This document shows, one piece after another, positions 18,853 through 28,245 of a DNA stretch of 64,000 bases. Both the position numbers and the translations under genes were made by a program. The notes under the pieces were generated by a model. That model was not told the DNA's origin and made no database searches. It saw only the letters and a list, made by a program, of their open reading frames with translations. Origin of the DNA: JAGNHS01 sp964609695 (GTDB lineage Bacteria; Bdellovibrionota; UBA2428); the NCBI GenBank assembly GCA_964609695.1, contig CAZSSP010000003.1, positions 124,001-188,000 on the forward strand. The letters run 5' to 3'. How positions within the stretch are numbered: position 1 is the stretch's first letter; the number at the start of each line of letters is the position of its first letter.

Positions 18853-19170
18853 TTAGTCATCTTCTTTATCGCAACAAAACATATTATCGCCATATCCGTC
18901 GTGAGGATCCAATGGGTGGCAAGTTGAAGCGTTAGATTTGATCATCTGGGCTTTAGACATCACCTTGCAATCGGATTCTTGATCTTTCCACTTTTTAACC
19001 TGTTCCTTAGAGGGTTTTGCGGCCTCTTCATATTGCATGGTTTCATTTATTTTTTCTCTATCCCACTCTTGCTCGTGCCCAACATGTTTAACCTTTGTCT
19101 GGTTTTTTTTCGAAGAACAAGCTGTTATGCTGATTAGGGATACAATGAAAAGGGTGAGGACTTTTCTCAT
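18853..19170 (-). CDS. small lipoprotein
   Basis: Starting at ATG 19170, the 105-residue product has a lipoprotein signal peptide with lipobox SITAC (lipidated Cys18). The mature part is charged and ends with several cysteines (SDCKVM, STCHPLD, MFCCDKEDD), suggesting disulfides in the periplasm. A longer reading frame exists upstream but adds a non-signal segment, so I reject it. Only 21 bases separate its start from the divergent PurL-like gene, so the two share one regulatory region. Function unknown. Confidence 0.75.
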   Translation of the reverse strand: MRKVLTLFIVSLISITACSSKKNQTKVKHVGHEQEWDREKINETMQYEEAAKPSKEQVKKWKDQESDCKVMSKAQMIKSNASTCHPLDPHDGYGDNMFCCDKEDD

Positions 19171-19191
19171 AACTTCTAATTTTACAGACTC

Positions 19192-21609
19192 ATGAAGAAT
19201 GTCCAACATATATTTTGGTCGAACGGAAAAAACACTTTAACGCTTGACACCCTGCTCTGGAAGTTTCCGCAAAAGCTCTTAGCTTCACTGAATCTAAAAG
19301 AACTCCAAGTCTCTATATATAATGCTCTAGTTCTGGATTGGGGCGATGCTCCCGTTGCGGATTTAGAAGAAATTAAAAACTGGATTCGATGCGGATCAAA
19401 TTTTCAGTTTGTAGATAAATATCCTACATTTGCTTTAGAGTTTAGATCTAAAAGTTCCTTAGCTCAGGAGCTTCCTACGCTTTTATTAAGTAATTTTCAG
19501 CACGGAGCTCATTCAAGCCCTCATTCTATTTATCAAAGTAAAATTCTCGAATTTCATTTTACAGGGCCTGAAGGAGAATCCCTATGGGAGAAAATTCTTG
19601 AAGCATTAAAAAAGCGCCCCAATCTCAATACGCTCTGGGATCCAGTTGTAGAAGAAATGCGCGTAGTGAAAGATTCTAAATATGATTTCTGGACTTTTTC
19701 TCGAAATGATTTTTCTCAGTGGAAGGATATTCAAGCAATAATCGAATCTGAGTATGAAAATCAAGAAACTCATCCCTTAAAAAATCATCATTTGCTTATC
19801 GAAAAACAAAATGCACAAGAAGAAGCTCGACCTAGATATGTTCAAAATCAACTCGCTAAGGATCTTTGGAGTAATTTGTATGGTAAAGAATTTAAAGCAC
19901 AGGCTGATTTTTTATTTTTTAAACCTAAAAAGTGGAAGTTGAGGCAGTTCTCAGAATTTTCACCTAAAAGAGTACTAGCTAAATCCTTAGCGTTGTCTGG
20001 AAAACCTTTAGGAAATTTTGTTGAAATTGAAATCAATTCTGTTTTCCCTCGTGTTGAGAGCCTCAGTTCTTTGCCTGTTTCAAGTCAACGCTTTTATAAT
20101 CAAAAGAATGGTGAACACTTATTTTTTGTGGGCCCTTGGGATTCTAATAATAAGGTTGTAGAGCAATCTGTTGAAAAGTGGCTTCAAGCTAAACCCGATC
20201 TTCTTATTAGAGGAATTCTTTGGGATTCATCTGAAAATTGGGTGTATTCGTTGTTAGAAACAGTTTTCAAGCTTCCTGGATGGCGTTTCGAGAAATCTGC
20301 ATTTATGAATTTCTTAAGTGCCGTTAGTGAAAAGTCCTATTCATCAAATTATTTAATTTTCTGGGGAGAAATTAAAGAAATCACTCAATTTCAAGATGGA
20401 ACATTTCCCGCTGGTTTAAAAGCTGGAATTTTAGGGTCTCGTGATCGCGATGGAGTTTATCAAGTCGATGCTTTTGAAGAGTCTGCTTCGTTTTTTTCAA
20501 AATTAAAATCAGATCTTAAAACTGGAAGTGATCCAAATTCTTTAGCTAGTAAATTAAAAACAGTTATTCGAGAAAATCCTCAAATTAAAGCCGCCTCATA
20601 TGGCTACGATAGGGCGTCAGCGTTTCCAGATCAATATAGCTTAAAGGCGCATGTGGTCGCACGTGGGACCAATCAAGAGTGGATTGAGTCTCTGTGGTTA
20701 AATAGAACCGGATCTAAAATTTGGTCTACTACTATGGGATCCTTTTTTAATATCGCTAGTAATTCAAGAAAAGTGGCTACGGGTGAAAATTTAAATGTCG
20801 TAGCTGGGCAGCGTCTGCGTGCTTCTTGGTCCCATAACCCCGCTAAGAGTGCGGCTATTTTAATCGATGATGCCTTGAGGTCACTATTATCTCAGGGGGC
20901 TTCTCTAAAACGTATCAGCGTTAATTTATGGATTGGATATGGCCGAAGATTATCGGGCCCCACTCAAGCTTCATTAAGTTTATTTTTTGAATCGTTTAAA
21001 TCAAATTTATTAAAATTAGGGATGAGCTTAGATTCTTTAAAAATGTCGCCTATGGCTCATTCGGAAGGCTTAGACGCATTTTTAATGCTGCAATCTCAAG
21101 AAGGATTATTGGAGCCTCAAGATTCATTTTCTGGGTTTAGAATGGAAGAGGAAAGCATTTATTCTGTGGGGCCTAGACCCTTTCAAATGGAGTCGGGAAG
21201 TACGGTGCTTCGTTTTGTGCGAGTTTATTCTAATTTTGTTTCTTCCATTGAAGTTGAAAAGCAAATACAACTTTATCATCGCTTATCAGAACTTCAGAGA
21301 AAGGGAATCATATCTTCATTATCTAGCGTAACAGAAAGGGGTATAGCTGGATCTTTGTTAAATATGTCACTCTGGGGATCTCGTGGCGCGCAATTGCGAC
21401 CAGGTTTGTCTTCAATAGAATTGTTTAGCGCAAGTCCTGGTCGATTACTTGTAGGTGTTCTGCCTCAAGATGCAAAAACTTTTGAATCTGAATTAAAAGG
21501 TGAGCAAGTATTAATGGTTGGAACTGTTAAAGGGGATCGACTTTGGGGTTTAAAGTTAAGTGAAATGGTGAAGGTCATGACAGATTATGAAAAAGATCAT
21601 ATTGCTTAA
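19192..21609 (+). CDS. diverged PurL-like protein (FGAM synthase fold, probably not catalytic)
   Basis: The 805-residue product resembles phosphoribosylformylglycinamidine synthase in its second half. ILGSRDRDGVYQVDAFEE matches the GGKTGRDGIHGA region. NPAKSAAILIDDALRSLLSQGA matches the segment DPYLGGxxAVAEAxRNLxAxGA. KGIISSLSSVTERGIAGSLL matches the AHDVSDGGL region. ELFSASPGRLLVGVLPQ matches the LFSESxGRFxVxV strand. Key catalytic or metal-binding residues in these motifs are altered (HDVSDGG reads SSVTERG), so I infer a pseudo-enzyme or a new activity. It begins 21 bases from a divergent lipoprotein gene, without a clear ribosome site. The next gene overlaps by 23 bases and is PurQ-like, which supports the reading. 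Confidence 0.55.
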   Translation: MKNVQHIFWSNGKNTLTLDTLLWKFPQKLLASLNLKELQVSIYNALVLDWGDAPVADLEEIKNWIRCGSNFQFVDKYPTFALEFRSKSSLAQELPTLLLSNFQHGAHSSPHSIYQSKILEFHFTGPEGESLWEKILEALKKRPNLNTLWDPVVEEMRVVKDSKYDFWTFSRNDFSQWKDIQAIIESEYENQETHPLKNHHLLIEKQNAQEEARPRYVQNQLAKDLWSNLYGKEFKAQADFLFFKPKKWKLRQFSEFSPKRVLAKSLALSGKPLGNFVEIEINSVFPRVESLSSLPVSSQRFYNQKNGEHLFFVGPWDSNNKVVEQSVEKWLQAKPDLLIRGILWDSSENWVYSLLETVFKLPGWRFEKSAFMNFLSAVSEKSYSSNYLIFWGEIKEITQFQDGTFPAGLKAGILGSRDRDGVYQVDAFEESASFFSKLKSDLKTGSDPNSLASKLKTVIRENPQIKAASYGYDRASAFPDQYSLKAHVVARGTNQEWIESLWLNRTGSKIWSTTMGSFFNIASNSRKVATGENLNVVAGQRLRASWSHNPAKSAAILIDDALRSLLSQGASLKRISVNLWIGYGRRLSGPTQASLSLFFESFKSNLLKLGMSLDSLKMSPMAHSEGLDAFLMLQSQEGLLEPQDSFSGFRMEEESIYSVGPRPFQMESGSTVLRFVRVYSNFVSSIEVEKQIQLYHRLSELQRKGIISSLSSVTERGIAGSLLNMSLWGSRGAQLRPGLSSIELFSASPGRLLVGVLPQDAKTFESELKGEQVLMVGTVKGDRLWGLKLSEMVKVMTDYEKDHIA

Positions 21610-22240
21610 AGGGCCTGGGTTATTAGATTATTCTGAAATCGCATTTCTATTTGAGTCTCCTGACGTTAGTTTCGAAACCATAGAAATTAATGCATTTAGT
21701 TCAGAGCACCCTCGTTTTTCAGATTTAAAATTTGATGGATTGATTTTTGGTTCTCCATATTTTTTTAGTCCCGAAGAAGCTCTTTGGGTTCGTTTGTTAA
21801 CGAAAAAAATTGCACCACTTTTAGACAATTGTTGGGAGTCTAACGCTAAGGTTTTAGCGATGGGACGTGGTGCTTTAGTGTTTTGGGAATGGATGCTGGC
21901 TGATCGTTGGAAAAATTGGAAGGTTTTTGAATCCGCTGGTGTCGATGATTCTCTTTTAGAGTGCGAATTTTTTATTAGGGGTGAATGGAAGGCTTTGCGT
22001 TGTGGTCGTTTCAGTACTGACTTTATTTTACCAGAAACTAATGATTTCACGGATTGGGAGTCATTTTTAAGAAATTCAGGAAACACATTAGGTTGGGTGA
22101 CTCGTAATTGCTATATCACTTTAGTGGATTTGCTTGCTTTTATGAATTCGGCTCAATTAGAATCTTATGGTTATTCGACTGATATTGAGCCCGGGGACTT
22201 TGCTGGGACCATAATTGAGGATATTTTTGAATTAAAATGA
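21587..22240 (+). CDS. diverged PurQ-like glutamine amidotransferase fold without catalytic Cys
   Basis: The 217-residue product has the size and strand order of PurQ (class I amidotransferase). DGLIFGSPYFFSPEEA sits where PurQ has its GGFSYGD loop. AMGRGALVFWEWML sits at the nucleophile elbow (GICNGFQ in PurQ), but the Cys is Arg. WVTRN replaces the MPHPE His/Glu motif. Glutaminase activity is therefore very unlikely. It lies in an operon directly behind a PurL-like gene, overlapping it by 23 bases, and overlaps the next gene as ATGA. The identification rests on weak sequence similarity plus context. Confidence 0.5.
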   Translation: MKKIILLKGPGLLDYSEIAFLFESPDVSFETIEINAFSSEHPRFSDLKFDGLIFGSPYFFSPEEALWVRLLTKKIAPLLDNCWESNAKVLAMGRGALVFWEWMLADRWKNWKVFESAGVDDSLLECEFFIRGEWKALRCGRFSTDFILPETNDFTDWESFLRNSGNTLGWVTRNCYITLVDLLAFMNSAQLESYGYSTDIEPGDFAGTIIEDIFELK

Positions 22241-23625
22241 GAAGCAGAGAAGAAGTTTTTGAAGATTGGAAAAAAAAATCCCTTCAGGATTTTTGGTTAA
22301 TTTCTCAAGAGTTCTTTTCTTCTGATTCCGATTTTGTAGAGTTATTAGATAGAGTTTCCTACCAAGTAAAAAAGGGTAAATTAAGAAGCAGTGTAGAGTG
22401 TGACCGCTATTTGTTTTCACTTTTCCTTAAAACATTAGGTCAAAAAAGAAGAGCTGTTACTGAAAAAATTTATTTATTAGCATTGTTTAAGCTCAATTGG
22501 CCTCTTGAAAAGTTGTCTTCATTAACACATGAATATACTTCGAAAATAAAGTTTGTAGTCACTCAATCTTTAAAAGATAGGGTTTCTGTAGAGTTGAGCT
22601 CTAAAAAACTAACTCAGGATTGCTGCCGGGCCGATCTTTTTTTGGTGGATTATTTATTTGAGCGATCTTGGAAGCTTCCTTTTAAGGAAAATTTTAATCT
22701 TTTAACACTGAAAAATCATTTAAAATCTTGTGAACGTTGTCAGGCTGTGGTGGGTGCTGCCGAGGGAATTAAATCGCAAGTTGTTTATCAAGATATTAAA
22801 ACATTTGAATATCAGTATCCCTTTACAAAAAAGATAAGCAAAAACAAAGTTCTCAAAAGTTTTGAGTTTTATCAGAACTTTTCATTGCATTGGAAGGGCT
22901 TAATTCAGATTCTACTTTCTATAGTATTAGTTTTTTCTATTGCGACAATTCCATTTGTTGGTAAATTTCTCATAAAACAACAACAAGGGGCTCAGTCTGA
23001 GGGCGAAGCAAAGAAAGCTGCAGTTGAAAAGCTTGATGCGACTTGGGTTGATTTAGCTCTCGAGCGTGATTTAATCTCTCCTCCTTGGCTTGTGAGTGAG
23101 CAACATGATAGCCCTCAGATTTCACCTCTAAGTAAATTTTTAAATAATTATAAAGCAGAAGAAATAGCGCTTTCTCAGAAAAAAGAGACTGTTGATGTAG
23201 AGGCCCCAAAAGTGCAGGCTCCTCAGGTGGCTAAGAATGATGGCCCTAAAAACGCAGTAGTAGAAGTTGTAAAAGCGGATATTAAAACACGCTCTGAAAT
23301 TGAAGAAGAGAATGCAGCAGAATCTGATAATCAGTGGGTATTTTATAGGTGGGGTGCTTACGCTGAGGATCTAGACGTGATAGTTCCGAAAATTTTGAGC
23401 GTTCTTGAAATAAATCAAGCGGAAAAAGCCGGAGAACTAGATTTGGGTGCTGAGTATCGTGGTGGCCGCTATTTTCACTTTTCCATTAAAAAAGAGTTAA
23501 TGAGAAAAGTTGTTGATGAATTAAAGACTTTAAAGCTTGAAGGATTTACAAAAGTTGAAGCAAAGTCAGACCGTAAAAATAAAGAAGGTCATTCAAGAAT
23601 AGTCTTTCTACTCAAGCAAAAATAA
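22237..23625 (+). CDS. membrane protein with ZAS-type zinc motif (anti-sigma-like)
   Basis: The 462-residue protein has a cytoplasmic N-terminal half, one transmembrane segment (about residues 221-246, ILLSIVLVFSIATIPFVGKF) and a periplasmic C-terminal half of about 215 residues. Before the membrane is H-x3-C-x2-C (His161, Cys165, Cys168, in NHLKSCERCQ), the spacing of zinc-binding anti-sigma (ZAS) domains. Residues about 60-110 are helical and could be an HTH-like remnant. The periplasmic part is Val/Lys/Glu-rich, then forms a small folded domain near the end (RYFHFSIKKELMRKVVDELK). It is translationally coupled to the PurQ-like gene. No sigma-factor gene is adjacent. Role in envelope signalling is inferred. 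Confidence 0.55.
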   Translation: MRSREEVFEDWKKKSLQDFWLISQEFFSSDSDFVELLDRVSYQVKKGKLRSSVECDRYLFSLFLKTLGQKRRAVTEKIYLLALFKLNWPLEKLSSLTHEYTSKIKFVVTQSLKDRVSVELSSKKLTQDCCRADLFLVDYLFERSWKLPFKENFNLLTLKNHLKSCERCQAVVGAAEGIKSQVVYQDIKTFEYQYPFTKKISKNKVLKSFEFYQNFSLHWKGLIQILLSIVLVFSIATIPFVGKFLIKQQQGAQSEGEAKKAAVEKLDATWVDLALERDLISPPWLVSEQHDSPQISPLSKFLNNYKAEEIALSQKKETVDVEAPKVQAPQVAKNDGPKNAVVEVVKADIKTRSEIEEENAAESDNQWVFYRWGAYAEDLDVIVPKILSVLEINQAEKAGELDLGAEYRGGRYFHFSIKKELMRKVVDELKTLKLEGFTKVEAKSDRKNKEGHSRIVFLLKQK

Positions 23626-23652
23626 ATGAAAAGCTTGCTCATGATTTTGAGT

Positions 23653-23913
23653 TTTAAATAAGGTGATTAGTATTTATATATTTTTCCCTAAGAGTTGTTG
23701 GGGGTGCGGCCGTAAGCGTGCGTTAACAATTCTATATTAGCTTTACCGAAAGACACGGCAGGGCACCCCCTTCCTCAGGTCTTCGCCTAATGGCTCGACC
23801 TTCGGGAACCCCGAGTGTCTTTCGGTAAAGCTAATATAGAATTGTTAACGCATGCCGATGGCGCGGAGGAACTCTTAGGGAAAAATATATAAATACTAAT
23901 CACCTTATTTAAA
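23653..23913. repeat. 261-bp near-perfect palindromic element
   Basis: The outer arms are perfect complements over 44 bases (23653-23696 and 23870-23913), and the inner arms over 38 bases (23719-23756 and 23815-23852). They are separated by short, mostly unpaired GC-rich segments and a 58-base GC-rich centre. Within the element, GGGGGTGC (23700-23707) can alternatively pair with GCACCCCC (23763-23770), so two folds compete. It fills nearly all of the 324-base gap between the convergent PurL-operon end and aspS. There is no transposase or open frame in it. It may be a non-autonomous mobile element or a very strong bidirectional transcription barrier. Confidence 0.9.
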
Positions 23914-23949
23914 GAGTAAACCCACTAATAAGCTTTTCGTTTTTTTTGC

Positions 23950-25761
23950 TTAAGTGCTTTTGATTATATTCAATCTTAAATCGGCAAGCTGATCGCTGCT
24001 AACCGGTGACGGGCATTCACTCATTAAACAAAGTGAAGAAGCCGTTTTCGGAAAAGCGATAACATCACGAATGCTAGAGGTTCCAGCTAGAACCATAATA
24101 AGTCGATCAAAACCAAAAGCGATACCGCCGTGAGGAGGCGTTCCATATTTTAAAGCTTCTACAAAAAATCCAAATTTTTGAACAATTTCTTCTTCGCTAA
24201 GTCTCAAAGCTCTAAACATGGCTTTTTGAACTTCAGAATCATAAATTCTTAGACTACCGCCAGCAACTTCATAACCATTAAGGGCTAAATCGTAGGCCTG
24301 TGCTCTAACATTCTTAAGCTCTTCAATGTCTCCTTTAAGAAGTTTAGGAAGATCTTCATCGTTGGGGCGTGTGAAGGGGTGGTGAGCCGCACCTAATTGT
24401 TGAGTTTGAGGGTCGTATTCAAATAAAGGAAATTCTGTAATCCAAGTGAAGACCCATTTATCGCTGATTCCTTCCTTAACTAAACCAATCTCTTTAGCTA
24501 GATGCTGACGAAGGGCTCCCATCGCTTGATAAATTCTTGGGGCTTCGGCGGCACCTAAGAGAAGATAATCACCTTCGGAAAGACCCCATTTTTTAGTTAA
24601 TTCACCCTGTAAGTTAGCATCAAAAAATTTGGCTATAGGAGAATTCCACTGTCCATCTTTAATTCGAATCCAGGCGACCCCTTTGAGTCCAAATGGGCTG
24701 ACCACTGGATTGAAGTTCTCAAGGTCTTTGCGAGACCATTCCGGTAGCGCAATCTTTTCTTCTTTGAGTTCATTTTGAGTGACTTTAATCCCAATAACTT
24801 TACCGCCAGCCGCGACAACGCTTGAGAAAACTTTAAAATCACATTTTGCGAAGTTATCGCTTAGATCTTCGAGTTTTAATTTGTATCGTAAGTCGGGCTT
24901 GTCAGAACCATAGACCGACATGGCTTCTTGGTAATCCATCCTCTTAAATGGAATTTGAAGATTGACGTTGAGCACTTCTTTCCAGAGTTTTTGGACAAAT
25001 CTTTCCATAATTGAAAGGAATTCGTCTTGAGATAGAAAACTAGCTTCCAAATCTATTTGAGTAAATTCAGGTTGGCGGTCGGCTCTTAAGTCTTCATCGC
25101 GAAAACAACGAGCAATTTGAAAATAACGTTCGAATCCGGCAATCATAAGAAGTTGTTTAAGAGTTTGGGGCGACTGTGGAAGTGCAAAAAAGCTTCCATG
25201 ATAAACTCTGGAGGGAACTAAGTAATCTCGAGCACCCTCTGGAGTGCTTTTATAAAGGATAGGGGTTTCAACTTCTAAAAATCCTTCCTCACTAAAGAAT
25301 TGGCGGGTGAGCTGAAGAGCCTTATGGCGTGTTTGTAATATTTTTTGTAATTGAGGACGTCTTAAATCCAAATATCGATACTTTAAACGAGTGTTTTCAT
25401 GCGCGCTGTCGCTAGATTCATCAATAGAGAAGGGAGGGACCTCAGCTTTTGCGAGTACATTAAGTGCAGTGACTTCAACTTCAACTTCGCCACTAGCAAT
25501 TTTTGAATTAATCATATTGTCTGGACGAGCTTTTACAATTCCAGAAATTTGAATAACAAATTCACTTCGTAATTTTTCAGATTCTGCTAAGTTTTGGGGT
25601 AAGACCAACTGGCAAAGACCAGAACGGTCACGAAGATCAATAAAACTGACTCCTCCGTGATCTCTTAGGCGATTAACCCAGCCGCAAAGACGGACTTCTT
25701 TACCGACAAGTGTTTTGTCGAGGGATGAACATGAGTGTGTACGATATGGATAACGGGACAT
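23950..25761 (-). CDS. aspS: aspartyl-tRNA synthetase
   Basis: The enzyme charges tRNA-Asp (or Asp and Asn tRNAs in some lineages). The 603-residue product has the N-terminal OB-fold anticodon domain (VRLCGWVNRLRDHGGVSFIDLRDR). The class II core includes motif 2 (FQIARCFRDEDLRADRQPEFTQ) and motif 3 near the end (GGIAFGFDRLIMVLAG), with the bacterial GAD insertion in between. Length agrees with bacterial AspRS (about 590). It is divergent from hisS with 52 bases between the starts; in many bacteria the two genes are neighbours in one operon instead. I cannot tell from sequence alone whether it is discriminating. Confidence 0.97.
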   Translation of the reverse strand: MSRYPYRTHSCSSLDKTLVGKEVRLCGWVNRLRDHGGVSFIDLRDRSGLCQLVLPQNLAESEKLRSEFVIQISGIVKARPDNMINSKIASGEVEVEVTALNVLAKAEVPPFSIDESSDSAHENTRLKYRYLDLRRPQLQKILQTRHKALQLTRQFFSEEGFLEVETPILYKSTPEGARDYLVPSRVYHGSFFALPQSPQTLKQLLMIAGFERYFQIARCFRDEDLRADRQPEFTQIDLEASFLSQDEFLSIMERFVQKLWKEVLNVNLQIPFKRMDYQEAMSVYGSDKPDLRYKLKLEDLSDNFAKCDFKVFSSVVAAGGKVIGIKVTQNELKEEKIALPEWSRKDLENFNPVVSPFGLKGVAWIRIKDGQWNSPIAKFFDANLQGELTKKWGLSEGDYLLLGAAEAPRIYQAMGALRQHLAKEIGLVKEGISDKWVFTWITEFPLFEYDPQTQQLGAAHHPFTRPNDEDLPKLLKGDIEELKNVRAQAYDLALNGYEVAGGSLRIYDSEVQKAMFRALRLSEEEIVQKFGFFVEALKYGTPPHGGIAFGFDRLIMVLAGTSSIRDVIAFPKTASSLCLMSECPSPVSSDQLADLRLNIIKST

Positions 25762-25813
25762 GTTGCGGGATTCTACTTGCTCTTTGGCCGCCTTGTCACT
25801 ATTTTGATAAAGG

Positions 25814-27106
25814 ATGCAGTCTCTTTCTAGCCAACCCTATAAAGGGTCACGGGATTTTTATCCCGCTGATTTTAAACGACGACAATGGATTTATGAAACT
25901 TGTGCACGAGTCCTAAGGGGCTTTGGATATCAGGAATACGATGGTCCACTTTTAGAGTCTTTTGACTTATATGCAGCAAAGTCGGGGCAAGAGCTCGTCG
26001 ATCAGCAACTTTATTCCTTTTTGGATCGTGGCGAAAGAAAAGTTGCGATCCGGCCTGAGATGACTCCCACTTTAGCTCGTATGGTGGCTGCTAAATTGGA
26101 AGAAATTCCTAAACCTGTAAGATGGTTTAGTTTTCCTAATGTTTGGAGATACGAGCGACCTCAAAGGGGCAGGCTAAGAGAGCATTGGCAGCTCAATGTA
26201 GATGTTCTTGGGGGTGATGCCACCTGGGCTGAGACTGAAATTCTTGAAATCGCTGGTTCCTTATTTAAAAGTTTTGGAGCTCAGAAATATGTTCGTTTTA
26301 GGATCAATCATCGCGCCCTGATGGACGCTTTTTATACTCAACAACTTTCACTAAGTTCTGAAATTATTCCTGCCCTTTCTAGAATTTTAGATGGAAGAGA
26401 AAAGATGAGTTCTGAAGTTTTTATTCAAAACTTAGAGAAAATCCAGTTAACTGCCACTCAAATTGATAAAGTTCAGTCATTTATAAGCTCGGATTTGTCG
26501 CAAGCCACTCAATTGTGTCCTTGTCCGGCTGCGGAACATCTCAATATTCTTTTTGAAAGGTTGTCTAATACCTCAACTCCTGATGTTTATCATTTTGATC
26601 CGTCTATCGTTCGGGGGCTGGATTATTATACTGGAGTGGTTTTTGAGGCCTTTGATGTTTCTCCGGAAAACAATCGCGCCCTTTTTGGAGGGGGCCGATA
26701 CGACAACTTGATGGGGCTTTTTCATAAAAATAAAAGCCTTTCTGGTGTGGGTTTAGGCATGGGCGATGTGGTTTTAAGTGATTTTCTGGATTTGCATAAG
26801 TTGTGGCCTGATTTGAATCAGAAAAATCAAATTTTTATTTCATGCCCCGATGATCAATTCTACAATGATGTTTCTAAACTTGCCGTATCTCTGAGAGACT
26901 CCGATTTGTCCGTTATGACTTCATTGGGGTCTGGATCTTTTAAAAGTCAATTGAAGCAAGCCGATCGATTGGGCGTTCGCTGGATTATACTTTGGGGCGA
27001 AAATGAGAAAAAATCTAATCAAGTTTTAGTCAAAGAGCTTTCCACCGGATCTCAAGATGCTGTTGATATCGGCCAATTGCTCCAGTGGTTTAAATCTCGT
27101 TGTTAA
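25814..27106 (+). CDS. hisS: histidyl-tRNA synthetase
   Basis: The 430-residue product opens with PYKGSRDFYP, the standard HisRS start. Motif 2 (FPNVWRYERPQRGRLREHWQ), the HisRS signature GLDYYTGVVFEAF and motif 3 region (GGGRYDNLMGLF) are present, then a C-terminal anticodon-binding domain. The ATG directly abuts AAAGG, so the ribosome site is poorly spaced, but homology supports this start. It shares a 52-base intergenic region with aspS. Confidence 0.97.
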   Translation: MQSLSSQPYKGSRDFYPADFKRRQWIYETCARVLRGFGYQEYDGPLLESFDLYAAKSGQELVDQQLYSFLDRGERKVAIRPEMTPTLARMVAAKLEEIPKPVRWFSFPNVWRYERPQRGRLREHWQLNVDVLGGDATWAETEILEIAGSLFKSFGAQKYVRFRINHRALMDAFYTQQLSLSSEIIPALSRILDGREKMSSEVFIQNLEKIQLTATQIDKVQSFISSDLSQATQLCPCPAAEHLNILFERLSNTSTPDVYHFDPSIVRGLDYYTGVVFEAFDVSPENNRALFGGGRYDNLMGLFHKNKSLSGVGLGMGDVVLSDFLDLHKLWPDLNQKNQIFISCPDDQFYNDVSKLAVSLRDSDLSVMTSLGSGSFKSQLKQADRLGVRWIILWGENEKKSNQVLVKELSTGSQDAVDIGQLLQWFKSRC

Positions 27107-27128
27107 GAGATATCTTTCTACCGATTCA

Positions 27129-28052
27129 TTATTGAAGGCGAAGTATACCAAAAGACACTTGAGATTGGTCGATAAAGTATTGTCCGTGAAGATGTCTCAT
27201 GTAAGATTCAATGAAAGTTTGTTTAATAATGGAATCGCTATTTTTAATAAGTTGAGTCTTTACGAAATCAATATAAATAATGGCATTATCTGTATTCACC
27301 ATATTGGCTAAATATGAAGATGGAACAGTGATGCTTCCAGTGTTTGGTCCAATGCAAATGATAGGATCCGTTTGATAGTCAGCTAGAAGAAGTCTGACGA
27401 AGCCAGCGGAAGTGGCTCCGGAGTACTTTAATGTAAAACCGGAATTTTTTTGAATCGTAATCATTTGGTTTGGGTCATAGCTTGGGCTTGGTATATTTTG
27501 ATAGATTTCGCTGCCACTTTTAAGTTGAAGATTAGATCCAGGACTTGGAATCGTGAAGTTTTGTCGGGTGTGGAGAACTCCGTTGATACCTTGGGTTTCA
27601 AAAGAATGAGTGCCGGGGCCAAGATAAAGATTATCAGAAACATAATAATCACCATTGGAGCCTTGTTGAGGATTAAAATTTAAAGCCGTTTCCCCTTGAG
27701 GCGTGATTAAAACTGAGCCGAAATTTAAAAATCGGGTCAAGGTGATTGGAGTGGTGGCATTGCTATAACTCGTGCATCCCATGCTAGGATTGGCAACGCT
27801 TGTGTAATCAGAATCATTGGTGGCCACAAAAGATTTTCCAACAAAGCCCGAAAGTGCGTCTCTGAGTTCCATATCAAAGACGGGATGTTGAATAAATTTG
27901 AAGTTAACAATGACATTTGCGGTGATAGCGTCGCTTTCAATTTTTTTATCTTCTTCACTTTTGCTTGTTGTGATTGGATTTTTTACACGACATGCGATCA
28001 GAGTGACGAACAAACATGTGAATGAGAAGATTTTATGAAATTTTCCGCGCAT
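27129..28052 (-). CDS. lipoprotein of unknown function
   Basis: From ATG 28052 the 307-residue product has a lipoprotein signal peptide with lipobox TLIAC (Cys21), followed by a charged linker. The mature region is Ser/Thr/Gly/Asn-rich and beta-like, as in surface-exposed lipoproteins, with GPGTHSFETQGINGVL and repeated TVPSS/IPSPS patches. No family recognised. It converges on hisS with a 22-base gap. An upstream in-frame start would bury the signal peptide, so it was rejected. Confidence 0.75.
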   Translation of the reverse strand: MRGKFHKIFSFTCLFVTLIACRVKNPITTSKSEEDKKIESDAITANVIVNFKFIQHPVFDMELRDALSGFVGKSFVATNDSDYTSVANPSMGCTSYSNATTPITLTRFLNFGSVLITPQGETALNFNPQQGSNGDYYVSDNLYLGPGTHSFETQGINGVLHTRQNFTIPSPGSNLQLKSGSEIYQNIPSPSYDPNQMITIQKNSGFTLKYSGATSAGFVRLLLADYQTDPIICIGPNTGSITVPSSYLANMVNTDNAIIYIDFVKTQLIKNSDSIIKQTFIESYMRHLHGQYFIDQSQVSFGILRLQ

Positions 28053-28245
28053 ATTTCTATTATAGATTGTCGTCAAAAGTGATTTCTCAAAGATTTTTGA
28101 CATCCCATTTCAAAAAAATGACAAAAATCTACCAAGTATTGAGAAAAATTAAATTTGCTATTGCGCACAAGGCGAATGACACGTAAGGTTAGTAGAAGAA
28201 GAGAAAAAAATTTCTCTTCAAAATTTCCATAGGAGGGCCAAAAAG

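Noticed and set aside
19192..22240. Working purL and purQ genes
   Set aside because: Catalytic Cys, His-Glu and metal-site residues expected in active enzymes are not present, so I call them diverged relatives.
23653..23913. Integron attC-like site in the palindrome (GTTAAC near TAACAATTC)
   Set aside because: attC sites have imperfect, short arms and follow gene cassettes; here the arms are long and perfect and no integrase or cassettes are nearby.
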